Positions 24,921 through 32,307 of a stretch of DNA of 64,000 nucleotides are shown here, piece by piece. Position 1 is the first letter of the stretch. Each line of letters opens with the position of its first letter. The stretch covers positions 3,596,001 to 3,660,000 of the forward strand of contig NZ_CP053748.1 of the NCBI RefSeq assembly GCF_024400215.1. Reading direction: 5' to 3'. This stretch comes from Massilia sp. erpn. GTDB taxonomy: Bacteria; Pseudomonadota; Gammaproteobacteria; Burkholderiales; Burkholderiaceae_D. The translations under genes and the position numbers were made by a program. The notes under the pieces were generated by a model. It was not told the origin of the DNA. It was given only the letters and a program-made list of their open reading frames with translations, and did not search any database.

Positions 24921-25967
24921 TCAGAATCCCAGCTGGGCGCTGAACACACCCAGGCTGCGTACCAGCGTGCCGGAGGCGCCGCCGTAATGGCGCCAGCTGG
25001 CGCTGAATAGCCAGCGGCCGTGCCGCCAGCCGGCCGCCACGCTGGCGATGCGGCTGCCGCTATGTGGCTGCCATAGCACGTCGCCGGCCACTTCCAGTCC
25101 GCCGTCGGTGTGGGCGAGCCGCAGCAGCACATTGTGCTGCTGACCTGGCGCCGCGGTGCGATCCAGCCAGGCCTCGCCCAGCAGCGAATACTTGCTCTCC
25201 GTAGTCCAGGTGAAACCGGCCAGCGCCTTGCCGCCGCCTCCGGACGGCTGCCAGCGTGGCGCCTGGCCGCGCGGCGCCAGCCAGGTGTCATGGCGCTGCT
25301 GCCACAGGGACGAGCCATGCAGCTCGATACCTTCGTTCAGCACATGGGAGAAGGATAGGCCTGCCTCGACGCCATTGCGGCGCGACAGGCGCAGCACCGC
25401 ATATTCGTCACGTTCGCCGCGCTGGCGGTAGAGGCGCACGGCCAGCGCGCCATCGTCGCGCGGCTGACTGGCGCGGCCATGGCCGGGATTACTCAACACC
25501 ACGGTGATGGCACGTTCGGCGTCGAAAGCTTCCCAGGCCAGCATGGGCACGCCGTCCAGGGTGGGGGCGTCGATGGCGCGCCGGTCCTCCTGCTGTATCA
25601 CGTCGAGGGGACGGAAGGCATAGCCCACGTCCCAGCTCATGGTCTTCTTGCCCGCCGTCAGAAAGCCACCTGCAAGCGGCCTTTCCAGCGTCAGCTCGTT
25701 GACGCGCAGGGTGGCGTGTTCGCCGCTTGCATCGCGCACGCTGAGCAGGCCGCGCAGGGCATTCTGCGCCGATGCATCGAGCTGCCAGCGCAACTCGCCG
25801 GTATGCACGGCGCGGTTCTCGTCCTGGAGTCCGAGCGGATTGCCGGGATGAGCGCCGCGCGCTTCCAATTGCGTGCGCAGGCTGCCGGCCATGCTGCTCT
25901 CGGCCAGGGCGGCTGCGGGCAGTAGGCAGGCCGCCACGGCCACGCGTAGAGAGCTGGCAAGGCTCAT
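24921..25967 (-). CDS. Predicted outer-membrane beta-barrel protein of the Lol-like cassette
   Basis: Exported protein of 348 residues with signal peptide SLRVAVAACLLPAAALAES. The mature sequence alternates short amphipathic strands (LTLERPLAGGFLTAGKKTMS, YRQRGERDEYAVLRLSRRNG, EAGLSFSHVLNEGIELHGSS) and ends with SLGVFSAQLGF, a terminal aromatic residue as in barrels assembled by Bam. The segment KKTMSWDVGYAFRPLDVI recalls porin-like proteins of the DUF1302 or alginate-exporter kind, but no family is assigned with confidence. It is the last gene of a five-gene operon and overlaps the LolA-like gene by four bases. This suggests an outer-membrane end point for the transported molecule. Confidence 0.7.
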   Translation of the reverse strand: MSLASSLRVAVAACLLPAAALAESSMAGSLRTQLEARGAHPGNPLGLQDENRAVHTGELRWQLDASAQNALRGLLSVRDASGEHATLRVNELTLERPLAGGFLTAGKKTMSWDVGYAFRPLDVIQQEDRRAIDAPTLDGVPMLAWEAFDAERAITVVLSNPGHGRASQPRDDGALAVRLYRQRGERDEYAVLRLSRRNGVEAGLSFSHVLNEGIELHGSSLWQQRHDTWLAPRGQAPRWQPSGGGGKALAGFTWTTESKYSLLGEAWLDRTAAPGQQHNVLLRLAHTDGGLEVAGDVLWQPHSGSRIASVAAGWRHGRWLFSASWRHYGGASGTLVRSLGVFSAQLGF

Positions 25968-26704
25968 GGCAGGACGTCGCTGCGGCTCAGGTACATGGGA
26001 TTGAACAGCTCATCGCCAAAGCTGCGCGCCTTTGTGTGGAGGGTGTTCACCCGTGTTTCACGATTGGTCTGCACCTCGTCGATCAGGATCATTTGCGTGA
26101 CGCGCGGCTGGCCGTCGACGCTGCCCAGCTTGAAATGGGCCTGCTTGATCTTGCGGTTGGACGAGGCATACAGGTCGGCATGCATCGGCCGGAAATCGCT
26201 CTTGGCCACCTGCAGCACGATGCGCTGGTAGCTCAGCGATTTGCGCTGTGCGGCCAGTTCCAGCTCGAGGCAGGCGACGCCATCCACCTCCACCTCGCGC
26301 GCCACGCTGCCGTCGTAGTCGTCCGACCAGGTCATGTTGGCGATATCGCCGGTGGAGGCGTCGCCCAGCAGCTTTTGCAGAGGCGTGATGCGGAAGGGGC
26401 GAGCACTGCCGGGCAGGTACATCCAGAAATCGTCGCCCGACATCAGTACCTTCTGTCCAGTCTCGCCGGGTGAACGGAACAGCACCAGCGATTTGCCGCC
26501 GGGACGTATCAGCACCTGATAGCGCTTTTCCTTGCTCTCCTTGCCATCCTTGAAGGTCTGTACCTGGGTCTCCACCTGCAGCGAGGCTGCGGGCAGGCGG
26601 AAGGCATCGGCCTTCTTCAGGATGGCTTCGATGTCGGCCGCGCTGGCGGTGCCGCATAGCGCAAGCAGCAGAGCCAGAGTGGTCGTTGAAATCGTCTTAG
26701 ACAT
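25964..26704 (-). CDS. LolA-like outer-membrane lipoprotein-sorting protein
   Basis: Periplasmic carrier-like protein of 246 residues with signal peptide TISTTTLALLLALCGTASAA. The beta-rich body (SLQVETQVQTFKDGKESKEK, then YQVLIRPGGKSLVLFRSPGE and DDFWMYLPGSARPFRITPLQ) matches the LolA_like half-barrel family that resembles LolA and LppX. It ends GDELFNPMYLSRSDVLP, typical for this family. LolA-type folds carry acylated molecules in a hydrophobic cavity. The ATG at 26704 overlaps the permease stop codon by eight bases. Together with the ABC genes it probably receives a lipid or lipoprotein at the inner membrane and hands it to the outer-membrane partner. Confidence 0.85.
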   Translation of the reverse strand: MSKTISTTTLALLLALCGTASAADIEAILKKADAFRLPAASLQVETQVQTFKDGKESKEKRYQVLIRPGGKSLVLFRSPGETGQKVLMSGDDFWMYLPGSARPFRITPLQKLLGDASTGDIANMTWSDDYDGSVAREVEVDGVACLELELAAQRKSLSYQRIVLQVAKSDFRPMHADLYASSNRKIKQAHFKLGSVDGQPRVTQMILIDEVQTNRETRVNTLHTKARSFGDELFNPMYLSRSDVLP

Positions 26705-27929
26705 GGGCGAGCGCCTCCACAACGGTTTGATTGGCCGCTTTGCGACTGACCAGCAGCGAAGCCAGGGCGGACAGGATGGTGACGGCGGCCGCCGCGCCCA
26801 GGTACATGGCGGGCGACACCGTTACCACCAGCGGATAGCCGCCCGTGCGGCCCGGCGGTGGCGGCATCTGCACGCCGAGGAAGAGCAGGGCGAAGGCCAG
26901 GCCGCCCGCCACGGCCATGCCAAGCATGGCGCCGCCGCTGCCCAGCAGCATGCCTTCCAGCGTGAAGACGCGCATCACTTCCCGCGGCGTGGCGCCCATG
27001 GCGCGCAGGGTGCCGATCTCGCGGGTGCGTTCCAGCACGGCCATGGCCAGCGTGTTCGTGACCGAGAACAGCACAATGACCAGCACGATCACGCCAAGGA
27101 AGCCGAAGATGCGGTTGTACAGATTCTTCACGCTTTGATAGAACTGGGCCTGATTCAACCAGGTGCGCACCTGCAGTCCGGCGCCGAGCTTTTGCCGCAG
27201 CAGGACGGCAGTGCTGTCGCTGGCGTCGATCTCGTCGAGATACACGCTGAGCGAACTGACCTTGCGCGTATCGAGCAGGGTTTGGGCCGTGCCCAGGTCG
27301 ACCATGGCCAGGCGCTTGTCGATATCGGTGATGCCGCTGCTGACAATGCCTGTTACCGTCACGTCGAGCGCATTCAGGCTGCCGCCCACGGTGGTGGACA
27401 TGATGGTCAGCGTGCTGCCCGGCTGCGCATTCAAAACTTTCGCCAGGCCTTTGCCCAGCACGATGCCTGGGCCTTTGGCGGCAGGATAACCGTCCAGCAG
27501 CTCGCCCGAGATGCGCGTCATGAACGGGCCTTTCGCCAGAAACTCCTGGGTGGCGTCGACGCCGGTGCCGAGGAAGATTTCAGTCTTGTCGCCATTGCTG
27601 ACCAAGCCGGAAAACTGCAGCCGGGGCAGCACGCGCTGCACCGCCGGTTCCGCCAGCAGGCGGCGCGTCAGGCCGGCCGGATCCTGCAAGCCATGCTGCA
27701 GGGGCACGTCCTCGCTGCCGTCGAAATGGCCCGGCATGGCGACGATCAGGTGACCGGTATCGCGTGCGCTGGCTTCGGCCAGCGACTGGTAGGTGTACAA
27801 GGCAAAGCCGCCGCCGAGCAAGGCCGCCGCCGTGCCGGTGGCGGTGATCGCCAGCGTTACCAGGGAGCGGCGGCGATTGCGCATGGTGTTCTTCAGCGCC
27901 ATGGACAGCCATTGGAATTTAGTGAACAT
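26697..27929 (-). CDS. LolC/E-MacB-like ABC permease
   Basis: Inner-membrane permease of 410 residues of the FtsX/MacB superfamily. One membrane helix lies near the N terminus (NRRRSLVTLAITATGTAAAL), followed by a periplasmic domain of about 230 residues, then three helices (FLGVIVLVIVLFSVTNTLAM, MLLGSGGAMLGMAVAGGLAF, MYLGAAAAVTILSALASLLV). The cytoplasmic loop MAVLERTREIGTLRAMGATP is the family signature. The ATG at 27929 has GGAGG upstream and overlaps the ATPase gene by 11 bases. Such permeases do mechanotransmission across the envelope rather than classical import; only one permease gene is present, so it would act as a homodimer. Confidence 0.9.
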   Translation of the reverse strand: MFTKFQWLSMALKNTMRNRRRSLVTLAITATGTAAALLGGGFALYTYQSLAEASARDTGHLIVAMPGHFDGSEDVPLQHGLQDPAGLTRRLLAEPAVQRVLPRLQFSGLVSNGDKTEIFLGTGVDATQEFLAKGPFMTRISGELLDGYPAAKGPGIVLGKGLAKVLNAQPGSTLTIMSTTVGGSLNALDVTVTGIVSSGITDIDKRLAMVDLGTAQTLLDTRKVSSLSVYLDEIDASDSTAVLLRQKLGAGLQVRTWLNQAQFYQSVKNLYNRIFGFLGVIVLVIVLFSVTNTLAMAVLERTREIGTLRAMGATPREVMRVFTLEGMLLGSGGAMLGMAVAGGLAFALLFLGVQMPPPPGRTGGYPLVVTVSPAMYLGAAAAVTILSALASLLVSRKAANQTVVEALAHV

Positions 27930-28620
27930 GCGCGCCTCCCGCCAGTACGCCATCGTCCAGCATCAGGGCGCGGTCGCAGTGGGCCAGCATGCGTTCGTCG
28001 TGGGTGGCGACCAGGAAGGTGGTGCCGTGTTCATGCGCCAGTTCCTGCATCAGGGCCACGATCTGGGCCGCGTTGACCGCATCCAGGTTGGCGGTCGGCT
28101 CGTCGGCGATCACCAGTTTGGGATGCTTGACGATGGCGCGGGCAATGGCGACGCGCTGGCGCTGGCCGCCCGACAACTGGTCGGGACGGTGTGCGCCGAA
28201 ATTCTCCAGTCCCACGCGGCGCAGCGCTTCGCCGACACGCCGGCGCGCCTCGGCCGCCGGCACGCCCAGCAGGAAAAGGGGAAACTCCACATTGTCGCGG
28301 GCATTCATCACCGGCACCAGGTTAAAGCTCTGGAACACAAAGCCGATGGCCAGGCGGCGCAGGGCCGTTTTCTGCGTTTCGCTGGCCGAGTGCAGGGACT
28401 GGCCGTCGAACAGCAGCTCGCCGCTGTCCGGGTGGTCGAGCAGGCCGCACAGGTTCAGCAGCGTGCTCTTGCCGCTGCCGGACGGACCGGTGATGGCGGC
28501 GATCTCGCCGCGCACCACGCCCAGGTCCACGCCTTTCAGCGCCTGGATGGTATTGCCGCCCAGGGCGAAAGATTTGCTGACATCGCGCAGCGACAGCAGC
28601 GGCTCGGCGGCGCGCATCAT
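27919..28620 (-). CDS. LolD/MacB-like ABC ATPase
   Basis: ATPase subunit of 233 residues. Walker A is GPSGSGKSTLLNL, the segment FVFQSFNLVPVMNARDNVEF is the Q-loop region common to LolD and MacB, the signature is LSGGQRQRVAIARAI, and Walker B is LVIADEPTANLDAVN followed by the switch histidine in FLVATHDERML. It overlaps the periplasmic protein gene upstream by four bases and the permease gene downstream by 11 bases, and so powers this permease. Confidence 0.93.
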   Translation of the reverse strand: MMRAAEPLLSLRDVSKSFALGGNTIQALKGVDLGVVRGEIAAITGPSGSGKSTLLNLCGLLDHPDSGELLFDGQSLHSASETQKTALRRLAIGFVFQSFNLVPVMNARDNVEFPLFLLGVPAAEARRRVGEALRRVGLENFGAHRPDQLSGGQRQRVAIARAIVKHPKLVIADEPTANLDAVNAAQIVALMQELAHEHGTTFLVATHDERMLAHCDRALMLDDGVLAGGAHVH

Positions 28621-29273
28621 TGGCCCAGCTCTTTCAAGCGTGCCTCGGCGGCGGTGCTGTATTTGCTGGCCGGTGTGATTGCGGCCAGCTGGCGCAGATA
28701 GCCGATTTCGTCGGCGCTGCGCTTTTCGTCCTCGGCGATACTGGCGGCCAAATTCAGCAGGCTGGCGCGCACCTGGGGCGAAGCTTGGCCGAAGACCTTG
28801 GAGTCGATGGCCGCCTGCACGGCGCGCTTGCCTCCCGCGCCGCGGTTCATGAAGCCGGGCAGGGAGAGCAGGGTGTTGGCGGCCACCAGGCGGGTTTCGA
28901 TGCTTTCGGGCGTGCCGTTGAACAGGGCTTCGTCATGTTCGGGTGTGAGCTGGGCCAACGCCTTTTCGAGGGTGTTGGCACCTTTTTCCGCGTATTTCAG
29001 CTTACTCCAGGGCATCATGGCGTCGCGGCCCTTCAAGGCGGTGGCGGCGCCTTCGTAGGCGGCCAGCAGCGGATGGGAGGGATTGGCGGCGGCCAGCGCG
29101 GAGAAGGCGGCAATGGCGGCATCGCTTGCCTTGCTGTCGCCCCTCATCGCCGCCTTGAACTGCTGGTGCGCCTGGGCGAAGCCGTCGGGTGCCGCCTCCT
29201 GCGGGGCGGCGCTGGCGGCGATGGCCGTTACTGCCAGCAGGGTGGCGACGAGGGTTTTCAGGGTGTATTCCAT
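28617..29273 (-). CDS. Periplasmic helical-repeat protein, first gene of the Lol-like operon
   Basis: Exported protein of 218 residues. The start ATG at 29273 has AAGGAG six bases upstream; the signal peptide is YTLKTLVATLLAVTAIAASA. The mature protein is nearly all helical, with TPR-like spacing (FAQAHQQFKAAMRGDSKASD, NPSHPLLAAYEGAATALKGR, RSADEIGYLRQLAAITPASK). No enzyme motif is visible. It precedes and overlaps the ATPase gene of the Lol-like cassette. A role as a periplasmic adaptor or quality-control factor for the transported molecule is inferred only from the context. Confidence 0.72.
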   Translation of the reverse strand: MEYTLKTLVATLLAVTAIAASAAPQEAAPDGFAQAHQQFKAAMRGDSKASDAAIAAFSALAAANPSHPLLAAYEGAATALKGRDAMMPWSKLKYAEKGANTLEKALAQLTPEHDEALFNGTPESIETRLVAANTLLSLPGFMNRGAGGKRAVQAAIDSKVFGQASPQVRASLLNLAASIAEDEKRSADEIGYLRQLAAITPASKYSTAAEARLKELGQ

Positions 29274-29426
29274 TCCGTGCTCCTTGTGGTTGGCTGATCG
29301 AGGTGGCAAGACTATCGATGGCCGGAGCCGGCATCCATGCGGATGCGACGAAACAGGGTTATCTGGCGGCGAAACTGGGATGGGGTGGCGCCATCTGGTC
29401 CATTGACAAAAAAACGCAAAACTGAC

Positions 29427-29455
29427 TCGACATTTAAAAAATGGCTGTATATAAT
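29427..29455 (+). promoter_or_regulatory. Promoter of tRNA-Asn copy 2
   Basis: TCGACA (29427-29432), 17-base spacer, perfect TATAAT (29450-29455). The sequence GTATATAATGCGGCC is shared word for word with the promoters before the tRNA relic and tRNA copy 3. Confidence 0.8.
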
Positions 29456-29466
29456 GCGGCCTCTTT

Positions 29467-29542
29467 TCCCTGATAGCTCAGTCGGTAGAGCGACGGACTG
29501 TTAATCCGCAGGTCCCTGGTTCGAGTCCAGGTCGGGGAGCCA
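29467..29542 (+). tRNA. tRNA-Asn (GTT), copy 2
   Basis: 76 bases, identical to copies at 6726 and 38787, including the encoded GCCA end and the GAATA that follows. Anticodon GTT in the loop CTGTTAA. Confidence 0.97.
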
Positions 29543-29550
29543 GAATATAG

Positions 29551-29587
29551 AAAACGGCCCCGCGAGTAATCGCGGGGCCGTTTTCAT
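29551..29587 (+). terminator. Rho-independent terminator after tRNA-Asn copy 2
   Basis: A perfect 14-bp stem AAAACGGCCCCGCG / CGCGGGGCCGTTTT with loop AGTAAT. The hairpin is almost the same as the one after the TonB receptor at 36686. Confidence 0.92.
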
Positions 29588-29613
29588 TTGCGTCGTCGCC
29601 GGGCCATTGTCTT

Positions 29614-29644
29614 TTCATTTAATAAAAGTTAAATGAAGTATAAT
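29614..29644 (+). promoter_or_regulatory. Promoter with overlapping inverted repeat before the lipoprotein gene
   Basis: A perfect 9-bp inverted repeat, TTCATTTAA ... TTAAATGAA with spacer TAAAAG (29614-29637), runs directly into a TATAAT box (29639-29644). The repeat covers the place of the -35 element, which itself is poor, so a repressor or activator site is likely. Transcription would start about 25-30 bases before the ATG at 29679. Confidence 0.55.
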
Positions 29645-29678
29645 TTTTTTTGAAATTTTAATGTTCAGAAAGCAGACA

Positions 29679-31952
29679 ATGAAAAGACTGATAGCGAGCT
29701 TGGTCGTCGGCGCTCTCGCCAGTGGATGCGGTGGTGGCGGTGGCGGCGGAAGTGGTGGCGGTGGTACTTCCACGGGGCCGGTAGTGACCCCGCCCCCCGT
29801 GAATAGCCCCAACCTGACGCTGTTGCCAGCCAGGGTGGACCTGAGCCTCAGCGAAGGTAAGACCGGTGCGTTCACCATCAAAGCCACGGCCAACAAGGAT
29901 TTCCCCGGCACGTCCAATATCGGAATCATCGATCCGCGCGGGGTGATCAACCCTAATGCGCGCGTCTATGCGCTTGACCTGTATAACTACCAGGCCGAGT
30001 TGACGACCGCGCAAAACCTGGCGCCCGGCATCTACGATGGCGTGATCGAAATCCGCGTGTGCAAGGACAACCCCGTGAGCTGCGCGCAGCCGCATGAAGG
30101 TTCGCCGTGGAAGCTGCCGTATCATTTCGAAGTCAAGGCCGATCTGAAAGTGGGCAGCAGCGCGCCGATGAGCGCTGCCGTTGCCGAAGCGAGCAGCCAT
30201 GATTTTCCGTTAGTGCCGATCACTTTGGCCAGCGGGCAAACGGCGCTTGACTACGAGGTGGTCTACAGCCAGGGCGCGGGTTGGCTGAGTGCTGTCGCCG
30301 CCAACGGCCAATTGAAAGTGACCGCCAGTTCTAGCGGCCTGACGCCGGGATCGTATGCCGCCACCTTGAAATTGCGTGGACTGAGCGCGTCGAATACGGT
30401 GGTCAGCATCCCGGTTGCCATGACTGTCGGTGCAGGTTTTTCCGTGCCGGCCCAACTGGCATTGCAGATCGACGGCAATACGCCCGATACCGCCGCTGGA
30501 CTGACCATCAACGCGACCATCGCCGCGGTAAAGGCGACGAAATGGAGCGTCACTTCGAATCAGCCCTGGCTCAAGGTCGATACGGCCAATGGCGAAACAG
30601 GTAGCCCCGGCAATCTGCGCATCCATGTCGATCCCGCCCAGGTCGAGGTGCTGGGCAATGACCGTATCGTTAGCGCCACGCTGACCGTAAATGACGTGTC
30701 CAATGCGTACCGGGCAGCCACGATTCCCGTCAATGTGACGCTCAAGCTGCCCGAGTTGAACGGCACGGCGCCATTCCACCTCGTCTCCGGCGGTGCCGAA
30801 ACCGTGACCGTGTATGGCAAAAACCTGGATCGCTTGCAACTGTCTTCGCTGAGCTTTGGTGGGCAGGCTGTGGCGAATCCCGTGCTCATCAATGCGGGCG
30901 CCATCAGCTTCAAGGCGCCGGCCATCGCCAAGGCGGGCAAGTACAGCTTCAGTGCTGCGCGCGTGGCGGCACCGCTGGCGATGCCGGTCATCGATCCTGG
31001 CGGCGACCACCTGGCCGCCTTCCTGCCAACGGCCAGCGGCAACGAGCCAGACCAGACGCGCCGCTTGATATTCGACGACGCCCGCAATGACTTGTATGTC
31101 TCGAACTACAATGGCGTCGCCAAATATCATTATCAAAGCGGTTCATGGGTCCGCAGCTGGCTGAGCATCCCCGATGCAGTGTATGCGATCGCGCTCAGTC
31201 CTGACCGTAGTACGCTGGTGGCTGCGGCGCGTAACTCGCTGCATCTGATCGATGTGGGCAGTTTCACGGTGACGTTCAATCAGCAGTTCAGCTACCCGGA
31301 CGCCGGGGCTCTCGATGCGCGCACGGGAACGATAGCATTTGCACCGGGCGGCAGTCTGTTCATGAGCAGCAGCATGCGCGCTTTCGATCTGAAGACGCGC
31401 AAATTTGTCACCACGGCGCAAACTTTCAGCGGTGGCACACTGTCTGCCAATTCCTTTGGCAACCTGCTGCATGCGAATAGCAATCCGAGCGCTTCCACTG
31501 TTAACCATGACTGGATCCGCCTGCGTGCCGGCGAGCAGGCGTTCAGCGCGGTCACCCCTGGTTTTGAATGCAATACCTATATGGTATCGACCAGTCGCTA
31601 TGGCGAAGTGAGTTCGTGCGACCGCCGCATCTACTCTGCGGCAGGCGGTCAGATTGGGCTCATTCCGTATGATGCGGATGCTGGTTCGGGCTTCAGCGTG
31701 ATTGCGCCGGATGGTCGCTATACCTATATAATCCTGCCGCGTGGCCAACGCGTAGTCCAGTATGGCCTGGAGGGTGGGCTGCGCAAGGTAGGCTCCTACA
31801 CGCATCCGAAACTCTATAATACTGATTGGGACTACGGGCTGTATGGCAATATCAACGACGCGCTCATCTCACAGAATGGCCGCACCTTGTTCGTTGCAAT
31901 GCCGGGTGGCCTGCATATAATTCCTGTGAGTGCGATGACGCCGGTGCAGTAA
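29679..31952 (+). CDS. Large lipoprotein with BACON/IPT-like domains and a beta-propeller
   Basis: Surface or periplasmic lipoprotein of 757 residues. The signal MKRLIASLVVGALASG ends at Cys 17, followed by a glycine-rich linker. Residues about 40-150 and 160-250 look like immunoglobulin-type repeats, residues about 250-350 resemble a BACON domain (TKWSVTSNQPWLKVDTANGE), and residues about 355-425 resemble an IPT/TIG strand set (ETVTVYGKNLDRLQLSSLSF). The rest looks like a YVTN-type propeller (RLIFDDARNDLYVSNYNGVA, YAIALSPDRSTLVAAARNSL). Such proteins often bind glycans or neighbouring cells. The ATG at 29679 fits a signal peptide start; one at 29661 lies too close to the promoter. Ligand unknown. 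Confidence 0.75.
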   Translation: MKRLIASLVVGALASGCGGGGGGGSGGGGTSTGPVVTPPPVNSPNLTLLPARVDLSLSEGKTGAFTIKATANKDFPGTSNIGIIDPRGVINPNARVYALDLYNYQAELTTAQNLAPGIYDGVIEIRVCKDNPVSCAQPHEGSPWKLPYHFEVKADLKVGSSAPMSAAVAEASSHDFPLVPITLASGQTALDYEVVYSQGAGWLSAVAANGQLKVTASSSGLTPGSYAATLKLRGLSASNTVVSIPVAMTVGAGFSVPAQLALQIDGNTPDTAAGLTINATIAAVKATKWSVTSNQPWLKVDTANGETGSPGNLRIHVDPAQVEVLGNDRIVSATLTVNDVSNAYRAATIPVNVTLKLPELNGTAPFHLVSGGAETVTVYGKNLDRLQLSSLSFGGQAVANPVLINAGAISFKAPAIAKAGKYSFSAARVAAPLAMPVIDPGGDHLAAFLPTASGNEPDQTRRLIFDDARNDLYVSNYNGVAKYHYQSGSWVRSWLSIPDAVYAIALSPDRSTLVAAARNSLHLIDVGSFTVTFNQQFSYPDAGALDARTGTIAFAPGGSLFMSSSMRAFDLKTRKFVTTAQTFSGGTLSANSFGNLLHANSNPSASTVNHDWIRLRAGEQAFSAVTPGFECNTYMVSTSRYGEVSSCDRRIYSAAGGQIGLIPYDADAGSGFSVIAPDGRYTYIILPRGQRVVQYGLEGGLRKVGSYTHPKLYNTDWDYGLYGNINDALISQNGRTLFVAMPGGLHIIPVSAMTPVQ

Positions 31953-31973
31953 GCTTTGGGAAGTGAAATACCG

Positions 31974-32001
31974 AAAGCCCGACCTCATGGTTGGGCTTTT
32001 T
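31974..32001 (+). terminator. Rho-independent terminator after the propeller lipoprotein
   Basis: Stem AAAGCCCGACC / GGTTGGGCTTT with loop TCAT and a T-run. Similar in sequence to the terminator after tRNA-Asn copy 1. Confidence 0.85.
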
Positions 32002-32028
32002 GCTTTACGGATTTTGAAAGGATTTGGC

Positions 32029-32229
32029 ATGGCGAAGAAAAAGGAAGAACTCGATCCGGAAACCTTGGAACTGATCCAGTGGTGCATCGAGGTGGAGGGT
32101 TGGCTGGTCAAGGGCGGCGCGACCGTGGAAGAGGCGCAGGACCATATTGAAGAGCAGATCGAATGGTTCACCGACCTGTTTTACGACGGCTTGACGCCGG
32201 AAGAGGCGGCGAAGGAGGCTCTGGCCTGA
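32029..32229 (+). CDS. Small acidic protein of unknown function
   Basis: Predicted cytosolic protein of 66 residues, start ATG at 32029 with AAAGGA seven bases upstream. It begins MAKKKEELDPETLELIQWCI and is strongly acidic and helical (TVEEAQDHIEEQIEWFTDLF, then LTPEEAAKEALA). There is one cysteine and no signal or membrane segment. The gene sits between a terminator and a three-fold 10-bp repeat that covers its stop codon. It is not recognised; a small helical binding or anti-regulator protein is possible. Confidence 0.65.
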   Translation: MAKKKEELDPETLELIQWCIEVEGWLVKGGATVEEAQDHIEEQIEWFTDLFYDGLTPEEAAKEALA

Positions 32230-32246
32230 TCTGGCCTGATCTGGCC
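32221..32246. repeat. Short tandem repeat across a stop codon
   Basis: Two and a half copies of the 10-mer CTGGCCTGAT. The TGA stop of the 66-residue protein gene lies in the first copy; a copy-number change would not alter the protein because the stop comes first. Confidence 0.8.
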
Positions 32247-32266
32247 TTACAGATATTGGTGCGCCG

Positions 32267-32289
32267 CCAGGGCGAGAATGTCGCCCTGG
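32267..32289. other. Perfect hairpin between convergent genes
   Basis: CCAGGGCGA-GAATG-TCGCCCTGG, a 9-bp stem with a 5-base loop and no T-run on either side. It separates the small acidic protein gene and the VWA gene and may act as a weak or Rho-assisted terminator. Confidence 0.4.
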
Positions 32290-32307
32290 GTTATTGCCAA
32301 GCCTGCT

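Noticed and set aside
29718..29790. Glycine-codon-rich stretch that looks like a low-complexity repeat
   Set aside because: It encodes the usual flexible linker after a lipoprotein cysteine and is not a repeat array.
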